A stretch of 64,000 nt of DNA, taken from contig OX421505.1 in the NCBI GenBank assembly GCA_949126835.1, forward strand, positions 5,026,587 to 5,090,586, read 5' to 3'. The notes below the pieces were generated by a model. It worked only from the letters and a program-made list of their open reading frames with translations. It did no database searches and was not told where the DNA came from. This document shows positions 33,501 to 44,360 of this stretch, in pieces. Made by a program: the position numbers and the translations under genes. The DNA is from Anisus vortex (lineage: Eukaryota > Mollusca > Gastropoda > Planorbidae). Each line of letters starts with the position of its first letter. Position 1 is the stretch's first letter.

Positions 33501-34575
33501 CAAGACACAGTCTGAGCATTTATTTGCATTATCATTGCAACGAATTCAAAACAATACCATTAAATGCTCTTCGGGGACTACACTAAGTCGCTTGGCGAGC
33601 GGTTTTGTGGCCCGCGAGGCGCCAGTGGCACACCCTTGCATTACACTAGTGGTTCCCAAACTTGGGGGCGCGACCCCCTTGGGGGTCGAATGACCATTTC
33701 GCGGGGGTCGCCAAAGACCTTCGGAAAACGTATGTTTTTGATGGTCTTAGGAGCCGAAACACAGTTCATCTTTCCGTCTCAAAGCGAGTCCACCTACATC
33801 ATACATCCGCATACGTGTAGGTTACTTGGCATAATGACATCAATACAGGTGTATGTGACAAGGTCGGCACCATAATGCACGTATGCGGACCAGTAACACG
33901 TGTGTAGAGAGTTGTGTTAAAAAGCCTCTTCTCTGTTAAAAGCAGCCATTCTGTTAAAAGTAGTAGCATTGGCGATAAAACTATCGACACTTCATGAATA
34001 TTTTGGAATTTAGTGTAGATTCTATTCGGCCTGGATTTCAAAATAATTAGTGACCAAAAGTAATCGGAGCTCACTTTATGATATATGGACAAATATTAGC
34101 AACAAAGACACTGCCACACCAGTTAAAAGAAGTAATATAAAACGTCATAAGTTGTGCCATTTGGTAAAAACAAGATCTTTAAACAGTCGACTGTTTTTCG
34201 CAATTGTGCAACGAGTATGATGCTCCGAACAATGCTAGCTATTTCACACTTGTGAGATGATTGTCGAGAGAAATTACAACTTGTTTTTTTAGCTTCATGG
34301 TGAACTAGTTTTTTTATATATTTTATATCAGAAAGCAAGACTGCTCTTTGAAGCACTTTTCGGCGATTAAAGTGAACTGCAGACAATAACTTACTTGGTT
34401 GACATTTTGTCGTCTTGAATGAGTTAAATTTATCACTTCAAGGAGGAAAATATGATATGCCTTAATTTATCTAAAAAGATCCGATCATTCCAAATGAAAT
34501 TTAGCTTTTGGATAAAAAAATTTGATGAAAATGAAATGTATATATGCTGTCTACTTCAGGCCCCACGAAGAGGGC

Positions 34576-34613
<38 letters not shown>

Positions 34614-37600
34614 GTGTGTGTGTGTGTGTAGTTATTGCGCTGTGCCGCGGCCCATAAGAGTTTATCTTTGTAATATTATTTGTAAGATCAATACTGAAGT
34701 TTAGGAAAAGTTACATTAATTTAAATTAAAAACCGTACTTAATTAAAGTTTGTGAATAGGCTTGTAAGGCTGTGAATGATACGTTTACTTACTAATGGTA
34801 ATTCTTATGGCAGTTTCATAAAATGGTCCACAGACCTTTTAAAAGATTTCTGATTTCTATAAACGTATGTAACGCAAATAAATCATCTAGATTTGACTAG
34901 TGTTAAAAAGTGGGATCGAACCGGGACTTTTTTTTCTCATGCGGCTCCTGGTCTACTTTATCTGCTTTCTTTGAAAAACATGACAAAATGATTACGATGA
35001 TAAATTCTGTGAAATAACACTTTCACATGCTTGCAGCCGAAATTTCATGATACTTTCCAAATCTACCTGACACTACATATCTATGTTCTTGCCAAAAGCC
35101 CATTCACATTCAAAGTTTAAGATATTCCTAAGAAAGCACAAAGTTCATTGAGCGTATTAACAACGATGCATAGAGAACTGTTTTCTCTATAATGCCAGGT
35201 ACAAAATTATGAATCAAATGTTTGAAGTCATAAACTATTTTGACTGAGATTGTGTTGCGCCATTTTCTTCCATTTCCAACAAAATATCTTAATATCTTAG
35301 TAATATCTTTTCCACCTTGTTGGTTATCAAGTCTAAACACAGTAGACTTATTGTTGGAGGTGAACTGCTTAGTTGTGCTCTTACAAAGACTGTCCCAAGA
35401 ATTTCTGAACCGATGAGAAACACGCAATGTCAACCATCACAATAGCTGACGTTCGTGTTGTAATTAGAAATATATGCCTAAGCTTATACCGGTATCTTGC
35501 AATATTTAATTACATTTGTTTGTATGTCTTCTTTTTTTTTAAATGATTAATCGCTATGCTTTAATTAGGTTCAATTTGTAACAATAAAAATACATCCTGC
35601 ATATTAGATATTTACATTACAATTCATAACAGTCGCAAAATACAGTAATAAACTAGAAACGAAATAATTTTTTTTTTATGGAAGGGAGGGGGGTCGCCAA
35701 AGCATGATAAACTGTAAAGGGGGGTGGCGGCCTAAATAAGTTTGGGAACCACAGCACTACACTATTACTTTTCTCTTTGCAGTTTTCAAGCCTTATTAAT
35801 AAGGCCATTCAAACAATTCTCTTTCTCTAAACCATTAATTCATTTAACTTTTCACAAAGTAACTGCATACTAATGAAAACAAGCTAGTAGCTAAAATGAT
35901 GTTTCAAAAATTACATTTATAATGTAAAAAAACATTAAATTAATGAATTGTAAATTTTAGGTATTTTGATCAATTTGAGTATTGTTATACAAAAATACAA
36001 TATTTACTTTTTTTTATATTCAAATAATAGTAAACATTTTTGTTTACGAAAATCCATGCCACAGAGACTTAAAATAAGGACTATTATCTCCCTTGATTAG
36101 ATTTTGATGTTACCCAGAAGTCTTAATTTAGATTTTTAACTACAGCTAGTAAGAATTTGTTTAATTATTTGTACATTTTTAATATAGAATTGTTTACGTA
36201 AAAAGTTTTTTTGTTGTTGAAATAAATTAAAAGAATGTAGTTTTAATAATATATCAACATTGTAAGTTAAATCTTAATGTACCTTTGCACTCTTATTATC
36301 ACAGTACATCATTGGTTCCCAGCCTGTGGGTCAACAACAACAACAATGTTTTATTTTGCCACATAGTACATAGTTACAACAAAGGCAGTCAAAAGATAAT
36401 AATTCATAAATACATAGTACAATTAATTAATTAACATACATCAAACGTTAAATGATAAAATAACTACCAACAGCTGCTCTCATACACATTTTTTTTTTAG
36501 TAATAGGTATTCCACATTTATACGAGTAACCTAAAATCTCATAAATAAACCCCTTGGGGTCGAAAAACCATTTCATGTTGGCCCACTAAGATTACCGGAA
36601 AATACATATTTTATCAGTCTACTGGCGGGCCCACCAACATGCAAATACATCCACATACGAGTACCCGGCGGGAGGACATAAGCGCACCAACCCCATCACA
36701 TACCTACTTTCCGTACAAATGCAGATGTGTGTGACAGGGTTTGCACGCTAATGTACGCACGCGGACTAGTTACACACGTGTGGAGAGTTAGGCTAATTTG
36801 TGAAAAGCATCTTCTCTATTAAAAGCAGCTACTGTGTTGAAAGCAGCGGTATTGGCTGTAAAATGACAATTTGTATACATGATTAAATTGGAACTTAGTG
36901 TTTGTTATTGAATGAGTAATCGGTAAGTATTAGCAAATTATACGCTGCCACAAGTAATTAAAATAATCATAAACTGTGTCACTTTTGTAAAGGCAAGCAC
37001 TTTAAGCAGTTGCGAAAACCGTCGGATGCGCCGAACTACTATTTCACAATGAAGTCAGATCGTCGTCGAGAGGAAACATTTTAACCCTTACAGTCCCGGG
37101 CGCGTATATAACGGAACTGAAGGCAGCATAGATAGAAGTAGGTCGGTACGGGAAGGGTTAAAACGTGTTTTGAGTTCTGAGCTTCGTGGTAGACTCAGAA
37201 CTCTTTAACTTTTAAATCAGTAAGCAAGTCCTCGGTACAAGGCACTTTTCAGCGAGAAAAGTGAACTGCAGAAAATAACTTAGCCTACTTTGTTGACATC
37301 TTTGAATCTTGAATGAGTAAAATTTATCACTGCAAGGACCAGTTATTTTTTGTAACAAACCATAATTTGTCTGAAAAGATCGGATCATTCCAAATAAAAT
37401 TTTAGCTTTGGCATAAAAAATTGGATGAAAATAAAATGTCACCAACATGTTGCTTAATTTATCTGCTTTCTTTGAGGAACATGACAATGAACCAGATAAA
37501 CGGATTAATGTAATGATTTTTGTGAAAGAACACTTGCACAAGCATGCAGATTAAATTCCATCGTACTTTTCAAATGTATCTGACACCTCATTTGCACTTG

Positions 37601-38778
37601 AAAGAAGCCCCTGCACAGACAATGTCAAAGGTTTTTACTGAGACAACACAAGTTAAGTTCATTTAATTTATTAACAAACTAATTTTTCGACAATGCCGAA
37701 AACAAACTTCAGGATCAAGTGTTCGCAGTCATATACTATTCTGTCTGAGATTGTGTTGCGCTTTCTTCATCCATCTCCAACAACATATCTTTGTGAAAGA
37801 GCTTTCTAGCATTTTGATTATCAAATCTAAATACAGAAGTAGACTTGTTGTGAAAGATGATCTTCGTCGTGTAAGCCAATGAGAAAGACGCAATCTCAAT
37901 CTTAGCACTGACGGTGTGTTGTAATTAGAAATACATATTTCACAATATATACATTCAAATGGAATTTTTTTTTATTAATCACTGTGCATTAATTATATTC
38001 AATTTTTAACAATAAAAATACATCCTGCATATCAGAAATTTACATTACATTTTATAACAGTAGCAAACTACTGTTAAAAGGTAGCGACGACAAGCTGTAA
38101 AAAATTGGCCGCGGCATTAACAAGGTTGGGAACCACTGAACTAAAGTAAACATAACAAACTATAACAAATGCAGAATATAGCTACAATAATACAAAAAAT
38201 ATAATTACAAGAGAATATTTATAACTGACTATTATTAAACCACTGAGCCTAGAAACACCAGAAGACAAAAGAGCAAAGTAATAATAATACTTACAAAATT
38301 TAATTATAATATAAGTACAGATCACAATATATTGAGATCAGAGCCGGAGCAAGGCCCCTTGAAGCCCTTAAAACAATTAACAGATTTCGGTGCCCTGTTA
38401 ATGAAATCTTTCATATAAGAACAAATACTTAATTATAAAATACATTTTTTAATTTTTATTCCATAGAAAAGAAAACTTACAGTATGATGTTGAAGGATTT
38501 ATACATATATTTTGTAAAGAGCTGTCTCATTACAAATGGACGTGTGTTTCTATTCTTTAGGGCGTTGGGGAAAGGGGAGGGTGATGGAATGGACCAAGGA
38601 AAGATAGAAATTAAATAGAAAAACAAAAGAAAAAAAAACAACTTACATTTGGGTCTACGGGACAATTTAGGCAGCGTCCAGTGTCAAAGTATTCACCTAT
38701 GGCGCAATTTGCCGATGCAAGACTCGCGCAGGACAATGAAGCCATGAGTATGGCAGTCATGAGGTTAAATGGATGCAT
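30143..38778 (-). CDS. Gene 3: short TNF-receptor-like cysteine-rich surface protein
   Basis: Two exons on the - strand, 38778-38647 and 30568-30143, with GT/AG borders and a phase 0 junction, give 185 residues. Residues 1-23 are a signal peptide (MHPFNLMTAILMASLSCAS). A cysteine-rich module follows: CAIGEYFDTGRCLNC, CTSCKTCQRCSVCGLGSN and the TNFR-like CGSDFDTVCC. Then comes EERDM, a Ser/Thr-rich linker and a moderately hydrophobic end (FVCINCVCFTKLFHNLLLN). There is no cytoplasmic death domain or TRAF-binding tail. Gene 4 has the same architecture. In TNFR families such proteins bind ligands; a decoy or GPI-linked role is inference. The 8.1 kb intron is filled with transposons. Additional small exons inside it cannot be excluded. 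Confidence 0.8.
30655..31265 (+). mobile_element. tRNA-derived SINE (family 2) interrupted by a minisatellite
   Basis: The head has an A-box-like GGTGGCCGAGCGCGTAGCG and a B-box GAGTTCGAATCC. After the minisatellite the SINE continues with TTATGGGTACCTACATTTAG, AGTATAGGCCGAAGGGGAA and GTGGCCACAGAAACTGG, as in the reversed copy at 40831-41042. It lies in the intron of gene 3. Confidence 0.82.
30727..31137. repeat. 19-bp minisatellite, about 21 copies, inside the SINE
   Basis: The unit is TTCCCGGGTCTGGAGTGTG with rare variants (TGAACTGTG, GAGTTTG, TTCCTGGG, TTCTCGGG). All three forward frames stay open because 19 is not a multiple of 3 and no unit contains a stop; the resulting frames are artefacts. 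The seed resembles the CAGTCTGGAGTCTACCC segment of the SINE body. Confidence 0.95.
31445..31500 (+). mobile_element. Short LINE fragment
   Basis: AACATTAATTAGTCCTTGACTAGAATATGC and ATGATCCATCAACTAAAG match 54048-54105 of the main LINE (in its LVRPILEYA and WDPSTKE region). Confidence 0.7.
31495..31977 (-). mobile_element. C-terminal fragment of an L2/CR1-group LINE
   Basis: The frame includes LRALGQLRPQLNRRTANTV, VSLLDYCNSCLWGWPQNQL, QRVQNTAARIVSG, then GVRSFESVAPSLWNSL. These are the conserved C-terminal motifs (LDYCNS, RVQNxAAR, WNSLP-like) of APE-type non-LTR reverse transcriptases. Most of it is one open frame of 160 codons, without the upstream RT core. Confidence 0.85.
31985..33432 (+). 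mobile_element. hAT family 2, copy A (5' truncated, with nested insert)
   Basis: The right end is GGGTTGGGAACCACTG. The sequence aligns with the right part of copy B: TAATATTATTTGT, GGCTGTGAAT, AAATGGTCCACAGACC, AAATAAATCATCTAGA, CTCTATAATGCCAGGTAC. The + strand keeps hAT C-terminal remnants (FFELINDDALKTV, QFWIKCLRLLPF, KYRSKLLVDD). The left end is missing; 32183-32678 is a foreign insert. Confidence 0.8.
32183..32678. repeat. Insert shared with 21265-21735
   Basis: It interrupts copy A exactly where copy B reads straight from CCACAGACC to AAAAGATTTC. Same landmarks as the 21265 copy (TGCCTGTGCAACTTTTT, GCAAATAAAGGGAGT). Confidence 0.8.
33450..33638. mobile_element. Short hAT-type MITE
   Basis: The left end CAGGAGTGTACATCA leads to TTTGGGCCGCATATAAAA. 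The right end is GGCCCGCGAGGCGCCAGTGGCACACCCTTG. The ends are imperfect inverted repeats. No clear target duplication. Confidence 0.55.
33647..35754 (+). mobile_element. hAT family 2, copy B (2.1 kb, both ends)
   Basis: The left end is TAGTGGTTCCCAAACTTGGG and the right end AAGTTTGGGAACCACAG. The flanks CATTACAC (33639-33646) and CACTACAC (35755-35762) differ by one base, an aged 8-bp duplication. The + strand has ZBED/hAT-like remnants with many stops (VERNYNLFF, then LHGELVF, later SLKHFSAIKVN). A TG microsatellite lies at 34576-34629 and a G-rich block near each end. Confidence 0.85.
36333..36545. repeat. Dispersed repeat (TTGCCACATAGTA family)
   Basis: ACAATGTTTTATTTTGCCAC and CATAGTTACAACAAAGGCAG match 41044-41115. 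It interrupts the left end of hAT copy C. Confidence 0.65.
37085..37157 (+). mobile_element. 73-bp piggyBac-like micro-MITE, copy 3
   Basis: TTAA at 37081-37084 and 37158-37161 flanks CCCTTACAGTCCC to GTACGGGAAGGG, exactly 73 bp, inserted in hAT copy C. It differs from copy 1 at about three sites. Confidence 0.82.
38235..38295 (+). mobile_element. Short LINE fragment
   Basis: TAAACCACTGAGCCTAGAAACACCAGAAGACAAAAGAGCAAAGTA matches 54200-54250 of the main LINE (SLNLETLEDRRAKS). Confidence 0.7.
38647..38778 (-). CDS. Gene 3 exon 1, signal peptide and first cysteines
   Basis: The - strand ATG at 38778 encodes MHPFNLMTAILMASLSCAS, then CAIGEYFDTGRCLNCPVDPN and a GTAAGT donor (phase 0, 44 codons). 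An upstream in-frame extension exists to 38865, but this start gives a standard signal peptide of about 23 residues. Confidence 0.78.
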
Positions 38779-39420
38779 GATGGATGAAACAAGATGAAAG
38801 ATGAATAATGCAGGATAGGTGGCTATTTGTGCTATCTGCAATAACATATAATATGAAATGTTCATAAATAAATGTATTGTTCATAAATTTTTAAATTATA
38901 ATATACTAGAGCAAGGACGACAGTCGGGCCCCTTTAACGATAAGACACAGGAGCCCTAAGGCTTTATAAATATTTGTACTGCCAGCCATATGGGCCTCTT
39001 TAAACTTAATGGGCCCCGTATAACTGTAGCGGATGCACTACTTCTCCTATAACGCTAGTATGGTATGGCGGAAGATTTATTGCAATGAATGACGAGCTCC
39101 TGTAGCCAATCCCTTAAGCGCTGTTCGTTTCTCTTTCAATTGGTTTGTCTCATTAAATTTTGATATATATAGCCTATATATATATATCCGTCAGTCGTAA
39201 TCTTCTTTTTTTCAGCCCCATGCCTTTATCCTGGCTTGCTTCTCTTCCCTCCTTTCAGCGAGTGTGGCTTCCGCAACACAGTAAATATGGGGTTAAGGAG
39301 TTTGACTTTTTGAACGTTGTGAGCTCTTAAAGCCTCGTTTTGAAATCAACGCGGAAGTAGATAATATCTCGTGTTCTCTCCCAACTTCTTTCTTTAATAT
39401 TCTTTCGAAAAAAGTCTCCT
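38779..39420. other. Upstream region of gene 3, no further gene
   Basis: AT-rich DNA with a TA run near 39165-39188. The gene 3 promoter should lie here, but no TATA box or initiator could be placed with confidence. Confidence 0.4.
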
Positions 39421-39424
39421 ATTC

Positions 39425-39457
39425 TATGTATTATATTCTCTCTTTCTCTCTCTCTCA

Positions 39458-39496
<39 letters not shown>

Positions 39497-39735
39497 TCAA
39501 ATTTTCATTCAGTATTTCTTTAATATTTTCTCTCAAATTTTCATATTTTTTTCCTCTCACACTTTCAATAACATTTTCTCTTACACTTTCAATAACATTT
39601 TCTCTTACACTTTCAATAACATTTTCTCTTACGCTTTCAATAACATTATCTCTTACACTTTCAATATAATTTTCACTTACTTTTTCAATAACATTTTCTC
39701 TTATACTTTCAATCGCATTTTTCTCACACCTCCAA
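39425..39735. repeat. CT tract and 24-bp tandem repeat
   Basis: A CT-rich run at 39437-39497 is followed from about 39565 by 24-bp units TTTCAATAACATTTTCTCTT + ACAC, six or more copies, with decay toward 39735. Confidence 0.9.
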
Positions 39736-40830
39736 TCATATTTTCTTCACACTTACTATTAAATGTTCTCTTACATTTCAATAACATTTTCTTTCACATA
39801 ATTCTCGCCCTGATCTTATTTCTCAGATTTTTTTCTCTCTCATTTTCTTCCCGACTTTTTCTCTTATATTCTCTCTCATAACCTCGTTCACTCTTCTTCT
39901 TTCTCCATTTCTCTCTTTCTTTCTCTCTCATTTTTACCCTATTTATAAAACAAAAAATGTGTGAATAAATTACATTAAGACATAAATAAAAATGTGTATT
40001 AATTTTTTTTTAACATAGTAAAACTTTTAAAGCGTTTTTCTTCCATACATTGGAACTCAAGACTTTATATAACGGAAAACCAGTCGTATATCGCTAGAAC
40101 ACTACACCTTAATTATTTTTTTTAAAATAATAAATATAGTATTATAGGTGAATTTAAAACTTGGATAAGTATGCATACGGGTATGCAATGAATGGTTAAT
40201 AACGACAATGCACACACATTTAATCCTACCTTAATGACATACTTCGCTTAACCCAAAAGTTTTTCTTGAAATGAATTGTCCAATGGCGGTCACAACAAGT
40301 TTTATGTTTATCAATAGAACACATTTCTAGGAAAACTTTATTTTCTGGAAAAAAATGTGTGTTGACTAATTGTTTTCAAGATGTAATCTTAACTTTAATC
40401 GACTCACTCGAATCGTTTAGACCATAGTTTTGCAAGAAAGAAAGGTAGGAGTGAATAGATTATGGATAAATAGTAAGTTATATTCAAGTGGTGCTAAACA
40501 TCTGCTATCACCCAACAGTACAATTATTATTATATTCATATTAAATAGGAATTGCACTAACAGCAACTTTGAGAAGAAGTTGGGGCTCGCGTTCTTAGGC
40601 CTATAATTTAAAAATCTGGCAACAAACAACGTTCGTTACGTTCGTTAATTATCGCAATTTTAGATTGTTTTGGTTTTAATTTAAATAAAATATGTTTTAA
40701 GTTTAATTGATTAATATAAATAAGCATAACGAGCACTTATCATAGTACACACGGAGCTTATGTATTACTGGATATATAAGTTGAGTAGTCTAATAGCTTT
40801 GTACAAATAAAGTCTTCCGTTAGACCAATA
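39736..40830. other. AT-rich intergenic DNA
   Basis: No exon, RNA gene or recognised repeat could be supported. Confidence 0.4.
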
Positions 40831-41042
40831 TGATCCGAAGACGGTGAAGCAGCATTCACCAGTTACTAGGGGATGTGCAGCCAACACAATGCCCAGCCGA
40901 ATTTACTCTACCCCAACTAAAGTCAGGTACCCATCGGAACTGGGTAGACTCCAGACTGGAGTAGAAATTCTAGCCTTCACTAGAATTCGAAACCAGGACA
41001 TTCGGTATACCAGCCCCACAAACTGCTGATCGACCACCGTGC
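40831..41042 (-). mobile_element. SINE family 2, nearly full copy, reversed
   Basis: On the - strand it starts GCACGGTGGTCGATCAGCAG, has a B-box-like GGTTTCGAATTCTAG, then AGTCTGGAGTCTACCCAGTT, GGGTACCTGACTTTAGTTGG and a 3' end with GTGAATGCTGCTTCACC. It is the uninterrupted reference for the SINE holding the minisatellite at 30727. Confidence 0.82.
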
Positions 41043-41043
41043 A

Positions 41044-41115
41044 ATGAACAACAATGAACAATATTTATTTGCCACATAGTATATAGGTACAATAAAGGCA
41101 GAGACCAAGTGAGAA
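41044..41115. repeat. Dispersed repeat (TTGCCACATAGTA family)
   Basis: ACAATATTTATTTGCCACATA and GGTACAATAAAGGCAGAGAC, as in 36333-36545. Confidence 0.6.
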
Positions 41116-41497
41116 ATGGTTTAGAATACATTGTTTGATTAGGGGCAAACCTTAAAACATCAAAATTTTGATTTACAACCTAATGAGTCCGCGCTACAAG
41201 ACAATCAAGCTTTACTTCTAGCTTAGTTTAAAAAGAAAATGTTTCAAATGCTAATTTTTTCTTCTTTACTAGTTCTGTCATTCGATGATCGGCCACAGCA
41301 AGCACTGTCCCCCATTAAAGTCCTTAGTTCGCATCCATTGTCTTGCGAGACAGATAGGAGCCATATATATATATATACATAATATTATCCGTTACTCCCA
41401 GTTCACGTTCTCGGCAATTTGGCAAGGCTTCTCTTAACACACACACACACACACACAAACATGCACACAAACAAAATCGACTTTGACATGCATTATA

Positions 41498-41586
41498 GCA
41501 CACTGACATAGCACACTGACATAGCACACTGACATAGCACACTGACATAGCACACTGACATAGCACACTGACATAGCACACTGACT
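41498..41586. repeat. 13-bp minisatellite, about 7 copies
   Basis: Unit CACACTGACATAG repeated without interruption. A preceding CA run lies at 41437-41457. The cysteine-rich reverse frames are artefacts. Confidence 0.95.
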
Positions 41587-42019
41587 CTAACGCTTGTGGG
41601 GAAAAACATTTCAATATCTTTTTTATTTACATGTATGCAAGAATGTTGAAAGGGACCACAGATCGTTATGCTGATATAAAAGTAGAGCATGTTTCGGCAA
41701 CACAAACCACGCGTTAATACTACTATATTACGAGAAAAGTCTTCCTGTTATAATATTATGTGAAACGAAACAGGTGTAAAAGACATTTGGGCATTTACAA
41801 AACATTCAAAGGTGGTTTCATTCAAACCAATAACTAGAATTGCCAATAGAATATTTAATTCATATAATTGTGAGAGTAACAGATTATATAAGTTTGATAC
41901 AATTAGCACAATTTATGTACATAGCTTAGTGCGGCAGTGCATTTTTTTTAGATAAAGAAGGTCACATAGTGATTTTTGCACTCTTAACTATAATTTACAT
42001 AGCTCAACCGTCTTATATG

Positions 42020-42500
42020 TTATATAAGCTCCTTCTATAAAGAAGATTTTTCCCGCCTACGCTTAACCGTGGTCTAATTCTAGTTTTGCATTTTGACCAG
42101 TGTTTTAAAAGATGTTAGATTAAGCTTACTGGTTTTCTTGGTTCGTTCAGGCAACCCATTCCGTTCCCGGAGGCCAATCGGGAAGAAAGAACACTTATAT
42201 GCAATTGTTATTGCATATGGGATAAGAAAAGTGCTTTTATTTAAAAGGTAGTTATTGTGTTGTATTGCCAAGTTAAAATTTGATGCCTCATAAATTATCA
42301 CTACTTAATTCTTTGCCATTCTGTCCTATAGTGTTTCTAGGTTTAGTGATTTAACTATTGGTGTTACTCTTGTTAATCACAAGAAATAAACCTTGCAGCT
42401 CTTTTCTGAACTTGTTCTAATTTTTTAATGTTTTCATTAGTTGGTGTGTCCAATTCAGAAGATGCCTATTCTATTATAGGTCGAACTAATGAGAGATAGC
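42020..42500 (-). mobile_element. LINE 3' end fragment, reversed
   Basis: On the - strand it reads NFNLAIQHNNYLL, TFLIPYAITIAYKCSFF and RNGLPERTKK, then SFKTLVKMQN, matching the C-terminus of the main LINE, followed by its GAAGGAGC tail. The upstream RPIIE-like segment extends to about 42500. Confidence 0.85.
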
Positions 42501-42894
42501 ATTTTAGTTTTTTCTTTCACAAGAAAAGGGGGAATGGCTGTTAAGGGCATGGTCCAAAGTTTTGTTACATTTATGTCCCTTTACCTACAATATTATCGAC
42601 TTCGATCTTTAACAAATGGAAACTATAAGTAAATACAAAATATTTAGATGAAAATTAGATTTCGATACATTAATAATACACATTTTGAATTTGTCCAAGT
42701 TAAAATATAGACTACCTAAAAGTTGTTTCTCTAGAAATGAAATTGCCTGATAATTTAAAAGTTTTATAAGGAAAGTATAGAACATTTTGGAGGAAAAATG
42801 AATCCCCAAAATACATATTTTCTAGTAAATGTTTGTTTACAGTGTATGTTTACAGCACTTTAGCTAAAAGGTAATCAGTTATTGAATGCATTGC

Positions 42895-43655
42895 CTAAGC
42901 TAGAGGCTAGCAACCTACTGCAAGCATGCCAGACTTGGCACGCAGGGCGAATTTCTTTTATTTTTTATTTTTTTCAAATATGTTTATTCAAGATTTTTCA
43001 TGTACAATCTCATATATTTTTAGATGAAGAAAAGGGGATAGAAGAACAGTTCATACACATTTAAGGGGATAGAAGACAAAATGTTTTACGAGACAAATAG
43101 TTTTCTAACTAGTTTTAAATTTAAATTCATTCATTCTTTTTTTTTTTTTACATTCATGCTTAGCATCCATACATAGAGTTTAAATCAATTTAAACATATA
43201 TTAAACGAAAACATCCAATATTAACCGTAAGATTTAAAACAACATAAAATGGAGAAAAATAAAACAAAGTTTTGTAGAAATTAAGTACATTTTGTTTCAA
43301 TTGTTCCAACACTTTGGGCGAATTTCAATTACTTGTTTAAGATCCCTCCCAAAAGCAACAAAATTAACTTTAAAAAACAAAAAGATAATTTATTTAATAA
43401 TGTCTTGGTAGTTAATGTAATGTTCAAAACTGTACATAGAAAAGTACATATACATTATTTAGTTATATAAAATGTACATTTTTACAATTATTTTTTAAAG
43501 ATTAATCAAATTAAAAATTATATTTATATTTCATTCATTATTTAAAAAAAAATAAAACATAATATTAGAAATATTAATGCAAAAAAAATAATTATCTCCC
43601 TTTAAATAAATTAATGTTCCAAATTTTATTCTAGTGATGCCAAACACGTTTATTA
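42895..43655. mobile_element. Partial hAT-like element (GGTCGGCAACCT relative)
   Basis: The left part has GCTAGCAACCTACTGCAAGC and CATGCCAGACTTGGCACGCA, and at 43405-43655 the block GGTAGTTAATGTAATGTT to GTGATGCCAAAC shared with 22020 and 27470. A right terminal repeat was not found. Confidence 0.5.
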
Positions 43656-43789
43656 TTTATTAATTACTGGTGGTTATGCCCGTCAAAATGACGGAGAAAC
43701 GAATGACTACAATGTGTTTTGATAAGAGAGAAAGACAAAATATACAATAAAATATACAATAATATATATATATATATACAATAAAAACT

Positions 43790-44360
43790 GGAATGAGAAC
43801 GTTTCTTTTCGGTATTTAGTTTTTGTTCTCTTTACTTGTTTCTGATCGCTCTGACCCAGTACTGTACCCATGCGCCTTAAATACAGGCGTAGTGTGTAAA
43901 CCGCCAATACATTCCCATTAAGAATACACCGGCGGGCGAACGCGTGGGGGTCAGCCCCTGCAGCGGGTCCGAAATCCATTGCACTGCCGAGAGGCCACGG
44001 GGTCTCGGTGGGGAGGAAGCAATGGACGTTGCATTCCCGTCTCGAGAACCACTCGGTGCCTGGAAGCCTGTATTTATAGTATATAGTATTATAGTGACAG
44101 TGCAGGTATACGGGTGAGCCACCACGATATTGATCCTTAGGGGAACCGCAGTGAACGGTCGCTGGCCTGCGGATACCTTCCCTGTTACACGGCACGCCAC
44201 GCCTTCGGCGTGTCGTGGGCTGGCTGGAGCCCGGACAGAGTTCACCCAATCCTAAAGGTTACGCCCTGGACAAGGCTCGTCCGGGTTTACTAAGAGACTT
44301 TTTAATTCGGTCGCCCTGGCCCTGGCATATGTGTTGCTGTCAAGCCTCTCGTACTAAAAC
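43790..44360. other. GC-rich island of unknown origin
   Basis: About 500 bp of clearly higher GC than its surroundings, with a strong hairpin (CACGCCTTCGGCGTG at about 44197). The left edge TGAGAACGTTTCTTTTCGGT and the CTGACCC step recur at 44535-44665. A reverse open frame of 180 codons shows no domain and ends in poly-TA, so I do not call a gene. It could be a spacer- or ETS-like fragment or an old mobile element. Confidence 0.5.

Larger units (their letters stand above)
36310..38138 (+). mobile_element. hAT family 2, copy C, with two nested inserts
   Basis: The left end is CATTGGTTCCCAGCCT and the right end AAGGTTGGGAACCACTG. The interior aligns with copy B (ACACACGTGTGGAGAGTT, AAAGTGAACTGCAG, AATAAAAATACATCCTGCAT). 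The + strand retains PTTYLCERAF, the hAT dimerisation-region motif. Inserts: a dispersed repeat at 36333-36545 and a 73-bp piggyBac-like MITE at 37085-37157. No target duplication is recognisable. Confidence 0.8.

Noticed and set aside
41324..41705. Cys-rich reverse frames (VSVLCQCAM repeats)
   Set aside because: Product of the 13-bp minisatellite and a CA run, not a cysteine-rich peptide gene.
43707..44249. Reverse-strand frame of 180 codons in the GC-rich island
   Set aside because: No domain, two overlapping frames, runs into TA repeats; treated as non-coding.
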